Shown one piece after another: positions 1 through 7,110 of a stretch of 21,406 nt of DNA. The notes under the pieces were generated by a model that worked only from the letters and a program-made list of their open reading frames with translations, was not told where the DNA came from and made no database searches. Within the stretch, counting starts at the first letter, position 1. Each line of letters opens with the position of its first letter. Source of the stretch: a bacterium. GTDB lineage: Bacteria > Desulfobacterota > Anaeroferrophillalia > Anaeroferrophillales > Tharpellaceae. The translations under genes and the position numbers were made by a program. The stretch is from the NCBI GenBank assembly GCA_029935295.1, contig JAOZKP010000007.1, forward strand, positions 3,496 through 24,901, written 5' to 3'.

Positions 1-5
1 GGTTA

Positions 6-530
6 ATGCTTGATTTTGAAATTACGGAAATTTTAAGTCCGAATTACAATTATCGTCCGGTCGGCACCATAATTGACCTGGTGGTGATTCATGCAATCTC
101 ACTGCCTCCGGGGAAATTCGGGAGCGGACGGGTACTCGATTTTTTTACTAACAGACTCGATTTTTCCGCAGATCCCTATTTTTCAGAGCTTAAAGAAATA
201 AAGGTTTCAGCCCACTATTTCATTGAGCGTTCGGGTCGGGTTGTTCGTTTTGTCGCGGATGAACATCGGGCCTGGCACGCCGGGGTCAGCAGTTTTTCCG
301 GGCGCGGCAATTGTAATGATTACTCGCTTGGTATTGAGCTTGAAGGTGATGACTTTACGCCATTTACTGAGATTCAGTACCTTAATTTGAATACCCTGCT
401 GGCAGAGCTGAAATCCCAATATCCGGCGATATCTGACCGCAGGATTGTCGGTCATTCTCATATTGCGCCGCAGCGTAAAAGTGATCCCGGCCCTTTTTTT
501 GATTGGTTTAGAGTCGGAGGCGGCCCGTGA
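6..530 (+). CDS. ampD: 1,6-anhydro-N-acetylmuramyl-L-alanine amidase AmpD
   Basis: Zinc amidase (amidase_2 / PGRP fold) that removes the peptide from anhydroMurNAc-peptides during cytoplasmic wall recycling. The zinc ligands expected for AmpD are all visible: H29 in VVIHAISLPPG, H150 in IVGHSHIAP, and D160 in KSDPGP. The central stretch HYFIERSGRVVRFV, AWHAGVSSF and SLGIELEGDD is typical of the family. Length 174 aa matches AmpD (about 180), and there is no signal peptide, which separates it from periplasmic AmiD-type enzymes. The start at position 6 gives an N-terminus that lines up with known AmpD, but only five upstream bases are in the window, so the RBS cannot be judged. Its stop overlaps the nagZ start by 4 nt (GTGA), so the two are translationally coupled. 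Confidence 0.93.
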   Translation: MLDFEITEILSPNYNYRPVGTIIDLVVIHAISLPPGKFGSGRVLDFFTNRLDFSADPYFSELKEIKVSAHYFIERSGRVVRFVADEHRAWHAGVSSFSGRGNCNDYSLGIELEGDDFTPFTEIQYLNLNTLLAELKSQYPAISDRRIVGHSHIAPQRKSDPGPFFDWFRVGGGP

Positions 531-1525
531 ACGATAAAGATTTCAGTCAGCTGCTTATGGTCGGGGTTATTGGTGAGGAGCTGAGTGCTTATGAAAAGGC
601 TGTTTTTAATCGCTATCCTCCCGGCGGAGTGATTCTATTTGCGAGAAACTGTGTCAATCCTGATAAAACCAGATTGCTGATCGATGAACTCCAGAAAATT
701 TCACTGGCGGCCAGTGGTTTGCCGTTAGTTGTGGCAATTGATCAGGAGGGGGGCCGGGTACGACGTTTGCAGGCCGGTTTTCCTGATTTCCCCGGAGCGG
801 CGGTTTTGGGTGCTGGAAATGATTTGTCAAAAACCCGTTTAAGCGCTGCAGATCTGGCCCGGGCGCTGCTGCATATTGGTATCAATTGTAATCTGGCGCC
901 GGTTGCGGATCTGTTCAAGGAGGGTAGTCAGGTTCTCTCCGGCCGCTGTTTCGGTTCGGAACCGGATTTGGTTGGCCGTCAGGTTGCAGCTTATATTGAA
1001 AGTTTACAGGAAAATGGGGTTGCTGCCTGCGTTAAGCACTTTCCCGGTCATGGAACCGTCGTCGATGACAGCCACACAATGTTGCCGGTTTCGCCTTTGC
1101 CTCGTCCAGAGCTGAAACCGCATCTTGAACCGTTTATCAGGGCTGTTAATGCCGGAGTTAAACTGATGATGGCAGCGCATATTAAGTTTCCGCAGATAGA
1201 TTCGCATACAGTTCCATTTTCGGCACTTTTTCTGCAGGAGATTGTGCGGCTGGAGTTAGGTTTCAGCGGAGTATTGCTCTCTGATGATCTGGATATGGCC
1301 GCGGTCGCCGACCGGCCTCTGGCCGAGGTTATGGTTGCCGGTCTTGAAGCGGGTCTGGATATGGCTTTGTGGGGGAGAAATCTTAAACCGGTTACAGATC
1401 CGGCCTCGGTTTGCGCTGACTTCTGCCGGCAAATGCGGACACATTTTTCTGCTGATTCAGATTGCCTGCAGGCAAAAATAGCGCGGGTACGGCGATTGCG
1501 TCAGGGATTTTTTCAGAATGGTTAA
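527..1525 (+). CDS. nagZ: beta-N-acetylglucosaminidase NagZ (GH3)
   Basis: Cytoplasmic glycosidase that removes non-reducing GlcNAc from GlcNAc-anhydroMurNAc(-peptide) fragments. GH3 signatures are visible: AIDQEGGRVRRL (about 80-91), NLAPVADL, and KHFPGHG (about 172-178) followed by DDSH (180-183), the Asp-His dyad loop specific to the NagZ subfamily. The nucleophile Asp is in SDDLDM (S252-D253). At 332 aa it is a single-domain Gram-negative-type NagZ without signal peptide. The start is GTG at 527, with GGAGG at 516-520 six nt upstream, overlapping the ampD stop. It overlaps the next gene by 8 nt, so ampD-nagZ-namZ form one unit. No rival assignment is likely, since all catalytic elements are present. 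Confidence 0.95.
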   Translation: MNDKDFSQLLMVGVIGEELSAYEKAVFNRYPPGGVILFARNCVNPDKTRLLIDELQKISLAASGLPLVVAIDQEGGRVRRLQAGFPDFPGAAVLGAGNDLSKTRLSAADLARALLHIGINCNLAPVADLFKEGSQVLSGRCFGSEPDLVGRQVAAYIESLQENGVAACVKHFPGHGTVVDDSHTMLPVSPLPRPELKPHLEPFIRAVNAGVKLMMAAHIKFPQIDSHTVPFSALFLQEIVRLELGFSGVLLSDDLDMAAVADRPLAEVMVAGLEAGLDMALWGRNLKPVTDPASVCADFCRQMRTHFSADSDCLQAKIARVRRLRQGFFQNG

Positions 1526-2687
1526 ACTTGGTTTAGAGAATTTTATAGCGGCGGGGAAAAAGTTTCCTGTCGCTACCCGGGCCGCATTTTTGACGCATCA
1601 GGCGGCGGTTGATAGGCATGGAACAACCTCTCTCGAACGAATCCGCCGGTCATTTCCGGGTCTGCTCAGTGCTGTCTGGAGTCCGCAGCACGGTTTCTAT
1701 GGTGACCGACAGGCGAATATGATTGCCTCGGACGATTTTTCGGACCCACTTTCAGGTCTTCCGGTTTATAGTCTTTATGGCGAAAATCGTGAACCTGCAC
1801 CTGAGATGTTTGCTGATATAGATCTGCTTCTGGTTGACCTTGTTGATGTCGGCTGCCGGGTTTATACTTACATCTGGACCCTTTTTCTCGTACTTAAAGC
1901 GGCGGCGACTGCGGGCGTTAAGGTTATAGTTTTTGATCGTCCCAACCCTTTGGGCGGAGAGATGGTTGAAGGCAATATTCTGCGGGATGGATATACTTCA
2001 TTTGTGGGCCTGCACCCGCTGCCGATGCGTCACGGGCTGACCATTGGTGAACTGGCCCTTTTTTTTAAGCGGGAAGCCGCTATCGAAGTTGAGCTTGAAA
2101 TTGCGGTTATGAGTGGGTGGTACCGGCGGTTGTCTTTCGCGGAAACAGCTCTTTTCTGGGTGTTACCATCGCCGAATATGCCGACTCCGGTTACGGCTTT
2201 AGTCTATCCCGGACAGGTTCTGCTGGAAGGAACCAATATCTCTGAAGGTCGGGGCACGACTCTGCCCTTCGAACTGTGCGGAGCGCCGTTTATTGATCCC
2301 CGGTTTTTATTGTCTGAAATCAGCAAAGATGCACTGGCGGGGCTTTTCCTGCGGCCGACCTGGTTTACACCGACCTTTGATAAGTGGGCCGGTGAACTTT
2401 GCGGCGGTTTTCAACTGCATGTAGTTGATCGGTTGAAATTTTCACCTTATTATTTTACATTGTCCCTGCTACAAGCAATAATCAAACTCTATTCCGATAA
2501 ATTTTTCTGGCTTGACCCGCCTTACGAATATGAGTATAAAATAATGCCGATTGATATACTGACCGGTGATCCAGTAGTTCGTCAGTGTCTTGAAAGTGGA
2601 GGTGAACTTAAGCAGTTAAATGCTTCCTGGGATTCGGAGCTGGAAGTTTTTTTTGAAAAGTGCAGAGATTTACAGCTTTATAAATAA
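1518..2687 (+). CDS. namZ: DUF1343 protein, probable exo-beta-N-acetylmuramidase (NamZ/YbbC family)
   Basis: Matches the DUF1343 family, whose B. subtilis member NamZ (YbbC) is an exo-acting beta-N-acetylmuramidase releasing non-reducing MurNAc. Family-like stretches are WSPQHGFYGDRQANM, LPVYSLYGENREP, LLVDLVDVGCRVYTYIWT, VIVFDRPNPLGGEMVEG, LPMRHGLTIGELA and LLEGTNISEGRGTTLPFE. The protein is 389 aa and the N-terminus (MVKLGLENFIAAGKK) is not a signal peptide, so it should be cytoplasmic, unlike the secreted Bacillus enzyme. The ATG lies inside the last codons of nagZ (8-nt overlap). B. subtilis also clusters ybbC with nagZ and a muropeptide amidase, which supports a role in stepwise breakdown of MurNAc-containing glycans. 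The substrate here is inferred, not shown. Confidence 0.85.
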   Translation: MVKLGLENFIAAGKKFPVATRAAFLTHQAAVDRHGTTSLERIRRSFPGLLSAVWSPQHGFYGDRQANMIASDDFSDPLSGLPVYSLYGENREPAPEMFADIDLLLVDLVDVGCRVYTYIWTLFLVLKAAATAGVKVIVFDRPNPLGGEMVEGNILRDGYTSFVGLHPLPMRHGLTIGELALFFKREAAIEVELEIAVMSGWYRRLSFAETALFWVLPSPNMPTPVTALVYPGQVLLEGTNISEGRGTTLPFELCGAPFIDPRFLLSEISKDALAGLFLRPTWFTPTFDKWAGELCGGFQLHVVDRLKFSPYYFTLSLLQAIIKLYSDKFFWLDPPYEYEYKIMPIDILTGDPVVRQCLESGGELKQLNASWDSELEVFFEKCRDLQLYK

Positions 2688-2734
2688 TATTTAGAGATAA
2701 ATCTGGTTTAGAAAATTTGAAAAGAGGAGAGGAA

Positions 2735-3193
2735 ATGGGTAATCAACGGAGAGTTAATGCAATTTTGTTGTTGGCAGTCATAAGTTTTGTTCTTGCGGGC
2801 TGCGCTACTTGTACGAGTTATGAAACCGGGGCCCGGGTAACTCCGGCTTTCAGTTCTGTTGCTGGTAACCGGATATATATTCATCCGCCCAAGGATAAAA
2901 CCTTGTCTGGCTGGATGGAGGCTGATATCGCTGCGGAGCTTGCTCAGTTAGGTTTTACAGTTACAGGTGATCCGAATAATTGTGATATTATTGCTTACTA
3001 CTCATATTCATATGACTGGGATCAGCCCAAATATGTGCGTGATTTTATGGTTGTTTTTAAACCATATCCCGGAGATCAGCCGGAACTCTTAGCCTCAGCC
3101 AGCTGCTATCATCGCTGTTCTTCTTCTTTCCTGCCTCGGGAAGGGCGGGAAGTTCATGAAGCTTTTGCGGCTCTGCATAAGCAACTGCATTAA
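2735..3193 (+). CDS. DUF4136-like outer-membrane lipoprotein
   Basis: Small lipoprotein of 152 aa. The N-terminus MGNQRRVN is followed by a hydrophobic stretch and the lipobox LAGC with Cys at residue 23; residue 24 is Ala, so Lol sorting to the outer membrane is expected. The mature part (GNRIYIHPPKDKTLSGWM..., QLGFTVTGDPNNCDIIAYYSY...) resembles DUF4136 proteins, which are of unknown function; I am only moderately sure of the family. The ATG at 2735 is preferred because AGGAGAGG (2724-2732) sits just upstream; an in-frame TTG at 2717 would put six residues before it and lie upstream of that SD. It begins 47 nt after namZ on the same strand and is followed by an intrinsic terminator, so it probably ends the operon. 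Confidence 0.75.
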   Translation: MGNQRRVNAILLLAVISFVLAGCATCTSYETGARVTPAFSSVAGNRIYIHPPKDKTLSGWMEADIAAELAQLGFTVTGDPNNCDIIAYYSYSYDWDQPKYVRDFMVVFKPYPGDQPELLASASCYHRCSSSFLPREGREVHEAFAALHKQLH

Positions 3194-3248
3194 AACGGAA
3201 CTTCAGCTAGATCTCACAATAAGTTGGATATTGAACATGATTTGGGTT

Positions 3249-3288
3249 AAAGGGATTATGCCATAAGGTGGCATAATCCCTTTTTTTT
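3249..3288 (+). terminator. Rho-independent terminator after the lipoprotein gene
   Basis: A perfect 15-bp stem pairs 3249-3263 with 3269-3283. The loop is TAAGG, and the stem runs into an eight-T tract (3281-3288). It closes the ampD-nagZ-namZ-lipoprotein transcript. Confidence 0.9.
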
Positions 3289-3290
3289 GG

Positions 3291-3456
3291 CTAAGGACTC
3301 GTTCATCAATAACCTTTACATCTTGCTTGTCTTTTTTGACATACTCTGCGTTGGGCAAACAGTTACATAGTTCAACTATGCGCTTGTTTGCCCGCCTTGA
3401 TTATGACAAAAAATCCTACGCAATATTGTAAAGTTTATTTCTTCACAACTCCTAAG
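3291..3456. repeat. Long imperfect inverted repeat, MITE-like or structured intergenic element
   Basis: The whole stretch folds on itself around c3373. The centre is a 15-nt palindrome, CATAGTTCAACTATG (3366-3380). Outside it, GGGCAAACA (3353-3361) pairs perfectly with TGTTTGCCC (3385-3393). Next, 3331-3343 pairs with 3402-3414 (TTTTTTG and CATA conserved). The outer 30 nt, 3291-3320 against 3427-3456, match at about 22 of 30 positions and share CTTTACA. No ORF of note lies inside. The right end runs into the stop codon of the ferredoxin gene at 3452-3454. It could be a miniature mobile element or an RNA-level structure; other copies in the genome would decide. This is the only content of the 3289-3451 gap. 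Confidence 0.7.
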
Positions 3457-4216
3457 TCAGTGGTTCACCTTTGAGGCTGATAACAATTTCGTTTACCGGC
3501 GGGGTTTTTCCGGCTCGCTTCAGGGCATTCTTTACCGCGTTCGGCATGCCGGAACAGCAGGGAACTTCCATTATAACAATGGTGACACTTTTCATGTCAT
3601 TCTTGGTGAAAATCTCAGTGAAACGTTCTTCGTAGTCAGGCAGGTCATCAAACTTGGGACAGCCCATCATAACTATTCGGTCGGCCAGCAGGTTCTGGTG
3701 TAAAGAAGCGTAGGCGACGGCAGCGCAGTCAGCGAGAATCAGAATATTGGCATCTTTCAGAAATGGCGCATGCGCCGGAATTAGACGGATCTGCACCGGC
3801 CAGTGACCCAGTGCCGAAGCGGCAGCAGGTGCGTCATTTGCAGACTGCAGGTTGCCGGGACTTGAACTTGTCAAAGTCTGCATCTGGGTTGATGGGCAAC
3901 CGCATGCTAATGTATCAGCGCCTGTATGGGGTTGTTCACCACCACCGCAGCCGCAACTCTCTTCAGAGGTTTTGTTTTTAAGATATTCTTCAACCGCATC
4001 AGGGTCAAAGTCATCAGCCATTCTCTCTTCGATTGAGATTGCCCCCTGTGGGCAGTCGCCTAAACATGCCCCCAGACCGTCACAATATTTTTCAGCAACA
4101 ACTCGCGCTTTTCCATCAATAATCTGAATTGCGCCCTCATCACAGGAGGGGACGCATTGGCCGCAACCGTCACATAACTCTTCATCAATCTTGATTATCT
4201 TGCGTAAAATTTTCAT
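3452..4216 (-). CDS. Ferredoxin-type iron-sulfur protein with C-terminal domain of unknown role
   Basis: 254-aa cytoplasmic protein. Residues 1-65 hold a bacterial ferredoxin-like pair of cluster motifs: C15-x2-C18-x2-C21-x3-C25 is complete, while the second reads C45-x2-L-x2-C51-x3-C55, with Leu at the usual second Cys. A linker (about 85-135) carries CGCGGG (88-93) and CGC (105-107) and is otherwise Ser/Ala/Gln-rich. The C-terminal half has ILILADCAAVAYA, MGCPKFDD and MEVPCCSGM (C220, C221), a compact Cys-bearing domain that recurs in anaerobes next to HD proteins and CRP/FNR regulators (from memory). The start ATG has a GAGGAGAT-type SD. The gene lies 22 nt downstream of the HD gene on the same strand. 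Electron transfer or redox/nitrosative sensing is plausible; no function is proven. Confidence 0.8.
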   Translation of the reverse strand: MKILRKIIKIDEELCDGCGQCVPSCDEGAIQIIDGKARVVAEKYCDGLGACLGDCPQGAISIEERMADDFDPDAVEEYLKNKTSEESCGCGGGEQPHTGADTLACGCPSTQMQTLTSSSPGNLQSANDAPAAASALGHWPVQIRLIPAHAPFLKDANILILADCAAVAYASLHQNLLADRIVMMGCPKFDDLPDYEERFTEIFTKNDMKSVTIVIMEVPCCSGMPNAVKNALKRAGKTPPVNEIVISLKGEPLT

Positions 4217-4238
4217 TATTTCATCTCCTCAGTAATAA

Positions 4239-4970
4239 TTAATTGATAATGATGCTTTTTTTAGCAAGTTCACGGCCGCTGTCAGTCATGAAATTATTAC
4301 GCAGACGCTCATCAAATCCGGTCTGGGTAAAAGGTTCTTCTTTATTAGCAATTTGCATTTGGTAGATGTTGATGGAGTCATTGACACATTTAAAATCAAG
4401 ATTCTCATCTTGGCCGGGGTGGAATACATGGTCTAGAATTGCCAGAACCTGTTCAGTTAATTCTGGTTTGGCCCGCAGTCCTTCCATGATTTCACTGCTC
4501 AAACGGACGGCCTCTTTTTCGAGGTCTTCACTGGTTACCGGGGTTTCACTTTTTTCCGCAAGTTTAGCGCCGATGTTATGCAGGTAGGCAGCGCAGAGAA
4601 CGATGGCCGGATTGGCTCCCTCTTCCGGCGCAATTTTGGCGGCAAAACGGGAAACTTTAGTTGCCTGGCCGACATTCTTGAAATCTTTGCGAAAATGCAT
4701 TTTCATTTTAAGTGCAACCCGGTCTTTTAAAAAATCGTCGCGGTTTGCCAGCAGTTCCGGCGGCAGTTCGCCCATGCATTGCTCAGCATACTGGCAATAG
4801 GAAGCGCAACCGAAATCCATCTTGGGATTGATTACCTGCTTACCGCAGCCTTTGCATTTACAGGTAGTTTGGTCTTTGAAAAATTCAATTTCAGTGCCGC
4901 AGTCAGGGCATTTTATATCAAAAATTGCATCATGTTTCCAGTAGCGGGAATCTTGTCCAGGGCATCTCAT
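4239..4970 (-). CDS. Zinc-ribbon / degenerate HD-domain protein
   Basis: 243 aa from the ATG at 4970, which is preceded by a perfect AGGAGG (4978-4983) seven nt away. A longer open frame to 5051 is rejected for lack of an SD and of plausible sequence. The N-terminus has Cys motifs CPDC (21-24) and CKCKGC (37-42), plus C55, C59 and C65. Residues 95-205 follow the HD phosphohydrolase pattern, but two metal ligands look replaced: QATKV (Q102) where HALRV-like is usual, and LHNIG (H131-N132) where LHDIG is usual. The later D198 remains. A regulatory or binding role is therefore as likely as hydrolysis. It is the first gene of a two-gene operon with the ferredoxin protein, divergent from a CRP/FNR regulator. 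Confidence 0.75.
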   Translation of the reverse strand: MRCPGQDSRYWKHDAIFDIKCPDCGTEIEFFKDQTTCKCKGCGKQVINPKMDFGCASYCQYAEQCMGELPPELLANRDDFLKDRVALKMKMHFRKDFKNVGQATKVSRFAAKIAPEEGANPAIVLCAAYLHNIGAKLAEKSETPVTSEDLEKEAVRLSSEIMEGLRAKPELTEQVLAILDHVFHPGQDENLDFKCVNDSINIYQMQIANKEEPFTQTGFDERLRNNFMTDSGRELAKKSIIIN

Positions 4971-5097
4971 TATATAACCTCCTGATCTGGAAATCTGGAA
5001 TTTGAAAAGTAGTAGATTATCAGCTTTGCAAACACAGAATTCAGGTTTCAAATTGAATTAATTTAATCCTTTTTACACTCTTTAAAAAAGAATATCT

Positions 5098-5111
5098 TTG
5101 ACTTAAGTCAA
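5098..5111. promoter_or_regulatory. Putative CRP/FNR-family (HcpR-type) operator
   Basis: TTGACTTAAGTCAA is a perfect 14-bp palindrome with TTGAC half-sites spaced by 4 nt, the geometry of FNR/CRP family sites. It resembles the TTGAC-N4-GTCAA motif I recall for HcpR in sulfate reducers. It lies between the divergent HD/ferredoxin operon and the regulator gene, 75 nt upstream of the regulator's ATG and 127 nt from the HD gene's ATG. It could serve either promoter or both. Confidence 0.65.
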
Positions 5112-5186
5112 CAAGACTGAAATAATGATCGTTGATTATCGGGCTAAATTGATATTTTACAAAAAAATGCAAATTGAAAGGTAGAT

Positions 5187-5885
5187 ATGTCGGCAAATAT
5201 GGATAGGTCACTGGTTGAATGGCTGGGTGCGACTTCACTTTTTGACGGGGTGGAAGATATGCATCTCTGGGACTTGAGTGGGATTGCAATGGTTGTCAGT
5301 TGCAAACGGCGGGCAAATATTTTTAGTACCGGTGATCCGGGCAATGGCTTTTATCTGGTGAAAGAGGGGCGGGTGAAGGTATTTATGCTTTCGCCGGATG
5401 GCAAAGAGCAGATCCTGCATGTGATTGGTCCGGGTGAATCATTTGGAGAAGTTGCGGTGTTTGCCGGTCAGAGCTTTCCGGCACATGCAGTAGCGTTGGA
5501 GAACAGCCGTCTGGTTTTTCTGCCGCGAGATGATTTTGTGGCTCTGGTTTCCGCAAATCCGGCTTTAGCCCTGAATCTGCTGGCCGCACTTTCCCAGCGT
5601 TTGCGTCAGTTTACAAATATGATTGATGCCCTTTCATTGAAAGAGGTTCCCGGACGTTTGGCAGCTCATCTGCTCTACCTTAACGATAAACAGGCCAGCG
5701 GTGATAACTTGAGTCTAGAGCTCTCCAAAACCCAGTTGGCGAGTCTGCTGGGGACAATTCCGGAAACTCTATCGCGGATTTTGAGTAAACTTCAGCGGGC
5801 CGGATTTATTGCAATTGATGGCTCTGATATTGTCATTACAGATCGGCAGAGATTGGTGAGTCTGGCTGAGTTTGGCAAGTTTTGA
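5187..5885 (+). CDS. CRP/FNR-family transcriptional regulator, HcpR-like
   Basis: 232-aa regulator. Residues about 18-130 form a cNMP-binding-type beta barrel (GNGFYLVKEGRVKVF, GPGESFGEVAVF). Residues about 150-225 form the CRP-type winged helix (LSKTQLASLLGT), with recognition helix IPETLSRILSKLQ at 191-203; the ETLSR signature contacts TTGAC/TTGAT-type half-sites in FNR relatives. There is no N-terminal Cys cluster (only C39), so it is not an Fe-S FNR; HcpR/DNR members sense NO through haem, which is possible here but not visible. ATG at 5187 follows AAAGG; an ATG at 5199 is an alternative. It is divergent from the ferredoxin/HD operon with a palindromic operator between, so it probably controls that operon and itself. 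It converges on mltD with only 14 nt between. Confidence 0.85.
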   Translation: MSANMDRSLVEWLGATSLFDGVEDMHLWDLSGIAMVVSCKRRANIFSTGDPGNGFYLVKEGRVKVFMLSPDGKEQILHVIGPGESFGEVAVFAGQSFPAHAVALENSRLVFLPRDDFVALVSANPALALNLLAALSQRLRQFTNMIDALSLKEVPGRLAAHLLYLNDKQASGDNLSLELSKTQLASLLGTIPETLSRILSKLQRAGFIAIDGSDIVITDRQRLVSLAEFGKF

Positions 5886-5899
5886 TTTTACAACTTTGA

Positions 5900-7036
5900 T
5901 TATTTCAGGCGCAGCTTCTGGCCAATTAGAATCTTTGAACCTTGCAGCCGGTTAAGCCGGATTAATCTGGCACTGGAGGTATGGAAGCGGCGGCTGATTG
6001 CTCCCAGAGTGTCACCTTTTTTAACAACATAGAACGTTTTTCGGCTTGAAGGAAGCGCCGGCAGATTTTTGCTGATTACGGCAGCTTTACGACCGGAACC
6101 GGCGGGTAAGATTAGATTGAATTTTCCTGCCGGCAGCCGGTTGCGGATGAGGTGAGGATTTAGTTCTTTTAAATGGTGGTAAGTTAAATCCAGCCGCAGA
6201 GCAAAATCAACTAGAGAAGCCTCATTTTTTAAATTAAGTCTGATGTAATCAACCTTTAAGGGGGTGTAACATTTGTTGCGGTCGAGCTGATAACCATACT
6301 CAGCCGGGTGGCTGAGGATCAGTTTGATTGCGGCCAGACGATAGATGTAGCGCTCACTCTCTTCCGGCAGTGACAAGGTATGGTAGTTTTTGGTCTTCTG
6401 TTCGTTAACAGCATCCGTAACCCGTTTTTCCCCGCAATTATAGGCGGCCAGTGCCAGAGGCCAGGATTTGAATTTTTCTTTGAGAAATTTGAGATAGTTG
6501 AGAGCGTGTTCGGTTGCGGTTACCGGGTCGAGGCGCTCGTCAATGGTCGAAGTTATGCGCAGGCCCCGGCGGCGGCCGGTATGCTGCATGAATTGCCAGA
6601 GTCCAGCTGCCCCGGCCCGGGAGTGGATATCATCAATCAGTGAGCTTTCGGCTACGGCAACGAATTTTAGATCATCCGGCAGTTTGAGGGCTTTAATTTT
6701 TTTTGAGAAAAGCGGAAAATAACGGGGTGCACGTTTGAGCCACATGATAACCTGAGCCCGATTGTAGGCCGCAATGGTGAGCTCACGGTCAAGCATCTCC
6801 CGGCAATGCCGCTCTTTCAGAGGCAGAGAATAGCCGCAGAAATTCAGTTTTTCTGGTACTGTAAATGTTGGAATTCGGCTGCTGGAAATAGCTTGAGTCG
6901 GGCGGGGGGCATTTCCGGTTGCCGCCGCAAAAATGATTGCCGGAAATAGAACCAGGCAGGCTGCAACAATAATCTGTTTGATTTTAAGTTCTTTTTTAAT
7001 GTACATAGAAAGCGAGTTTAGTGTTTTTGCGAACAT
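5900..7036 (-). CDS. Membrane-bound lytic transglycosylase (MltD-like) with LysM
   Basis: 378-aa exported murein lyase cutting between MurNAc and GlcNAc with anhydroMurNAc formation. The N-terminus has a basic stretch (KKELKIK) and a hydrophobic segment (about 21-38), a signal peptide or anchor; there is no lipobox Cys at the usual place. The SLT domain (about 118-245) shows the catalytic Glu in FVAVAESS (E130), GAAGLWQFM, RLDPVTAT, LALAAYNCG and ESERYIYR. A degenerate LysM-like stretch (about 266-318) precedes a clear C-terminal LysM (335-378; FYVVKKGDTLGAI...). The start is uncertain: M1 at 7036 or M11 at 7006, neither with a good SD. It is divergent from mtgA. Its product, GlcNAc-anhydroMurNAc-peptide, is the substrate class of NagZ and AmpD encoded at the left end of the window. 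Confidence 0.88.
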   Translation of the reverse strand: MFAKTLNSLSMYIKKELKIKQIIVAACLVLFPAIIFAAATGNAPRPTQAISSSRIPTFTVPEKLNFCGYSLPLKERHCREMLDRELTIAAYNRAQVIMWLKRAPRYFPLFSKKIKALKLPDDLKFVAVAESSLIDDIHSRAGAAGLWQFMQHTGRRRGLRITSTIDERLDPVTATEHALNYLKFLKEKFKSWPLALAAYNCGEKRVTDAVNEQKTKNYHTLSLPEESERYIYRLAAIKLILSHPAEYGYQLDRNKCYTPLKVDYIRLNLKNEASLVDFALRLDLTYHHLKELNPHLIRNRLPAGKFNLILPAGSGRKAAVISKNLPALPSSRKTFYVVKKGDTLGAISRRFHTSSARLIRLNRLQGSKILIGQKLRLK

Positions 7037-7110
7037 TCGTCAACTGCCAAAGTGATATTGTCGCAGAAGAGATCGTACTATGATGGTTTTTAAATGGTAC
7101 AAGTTGATTG

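Noticed and set aside
4971..5051. N-terminal extension of the HD gene (start at 5051)
   Set aside because: A perfect AGGAGG lies just before the ATG at 4970, and the added residues look like untranslated leader.
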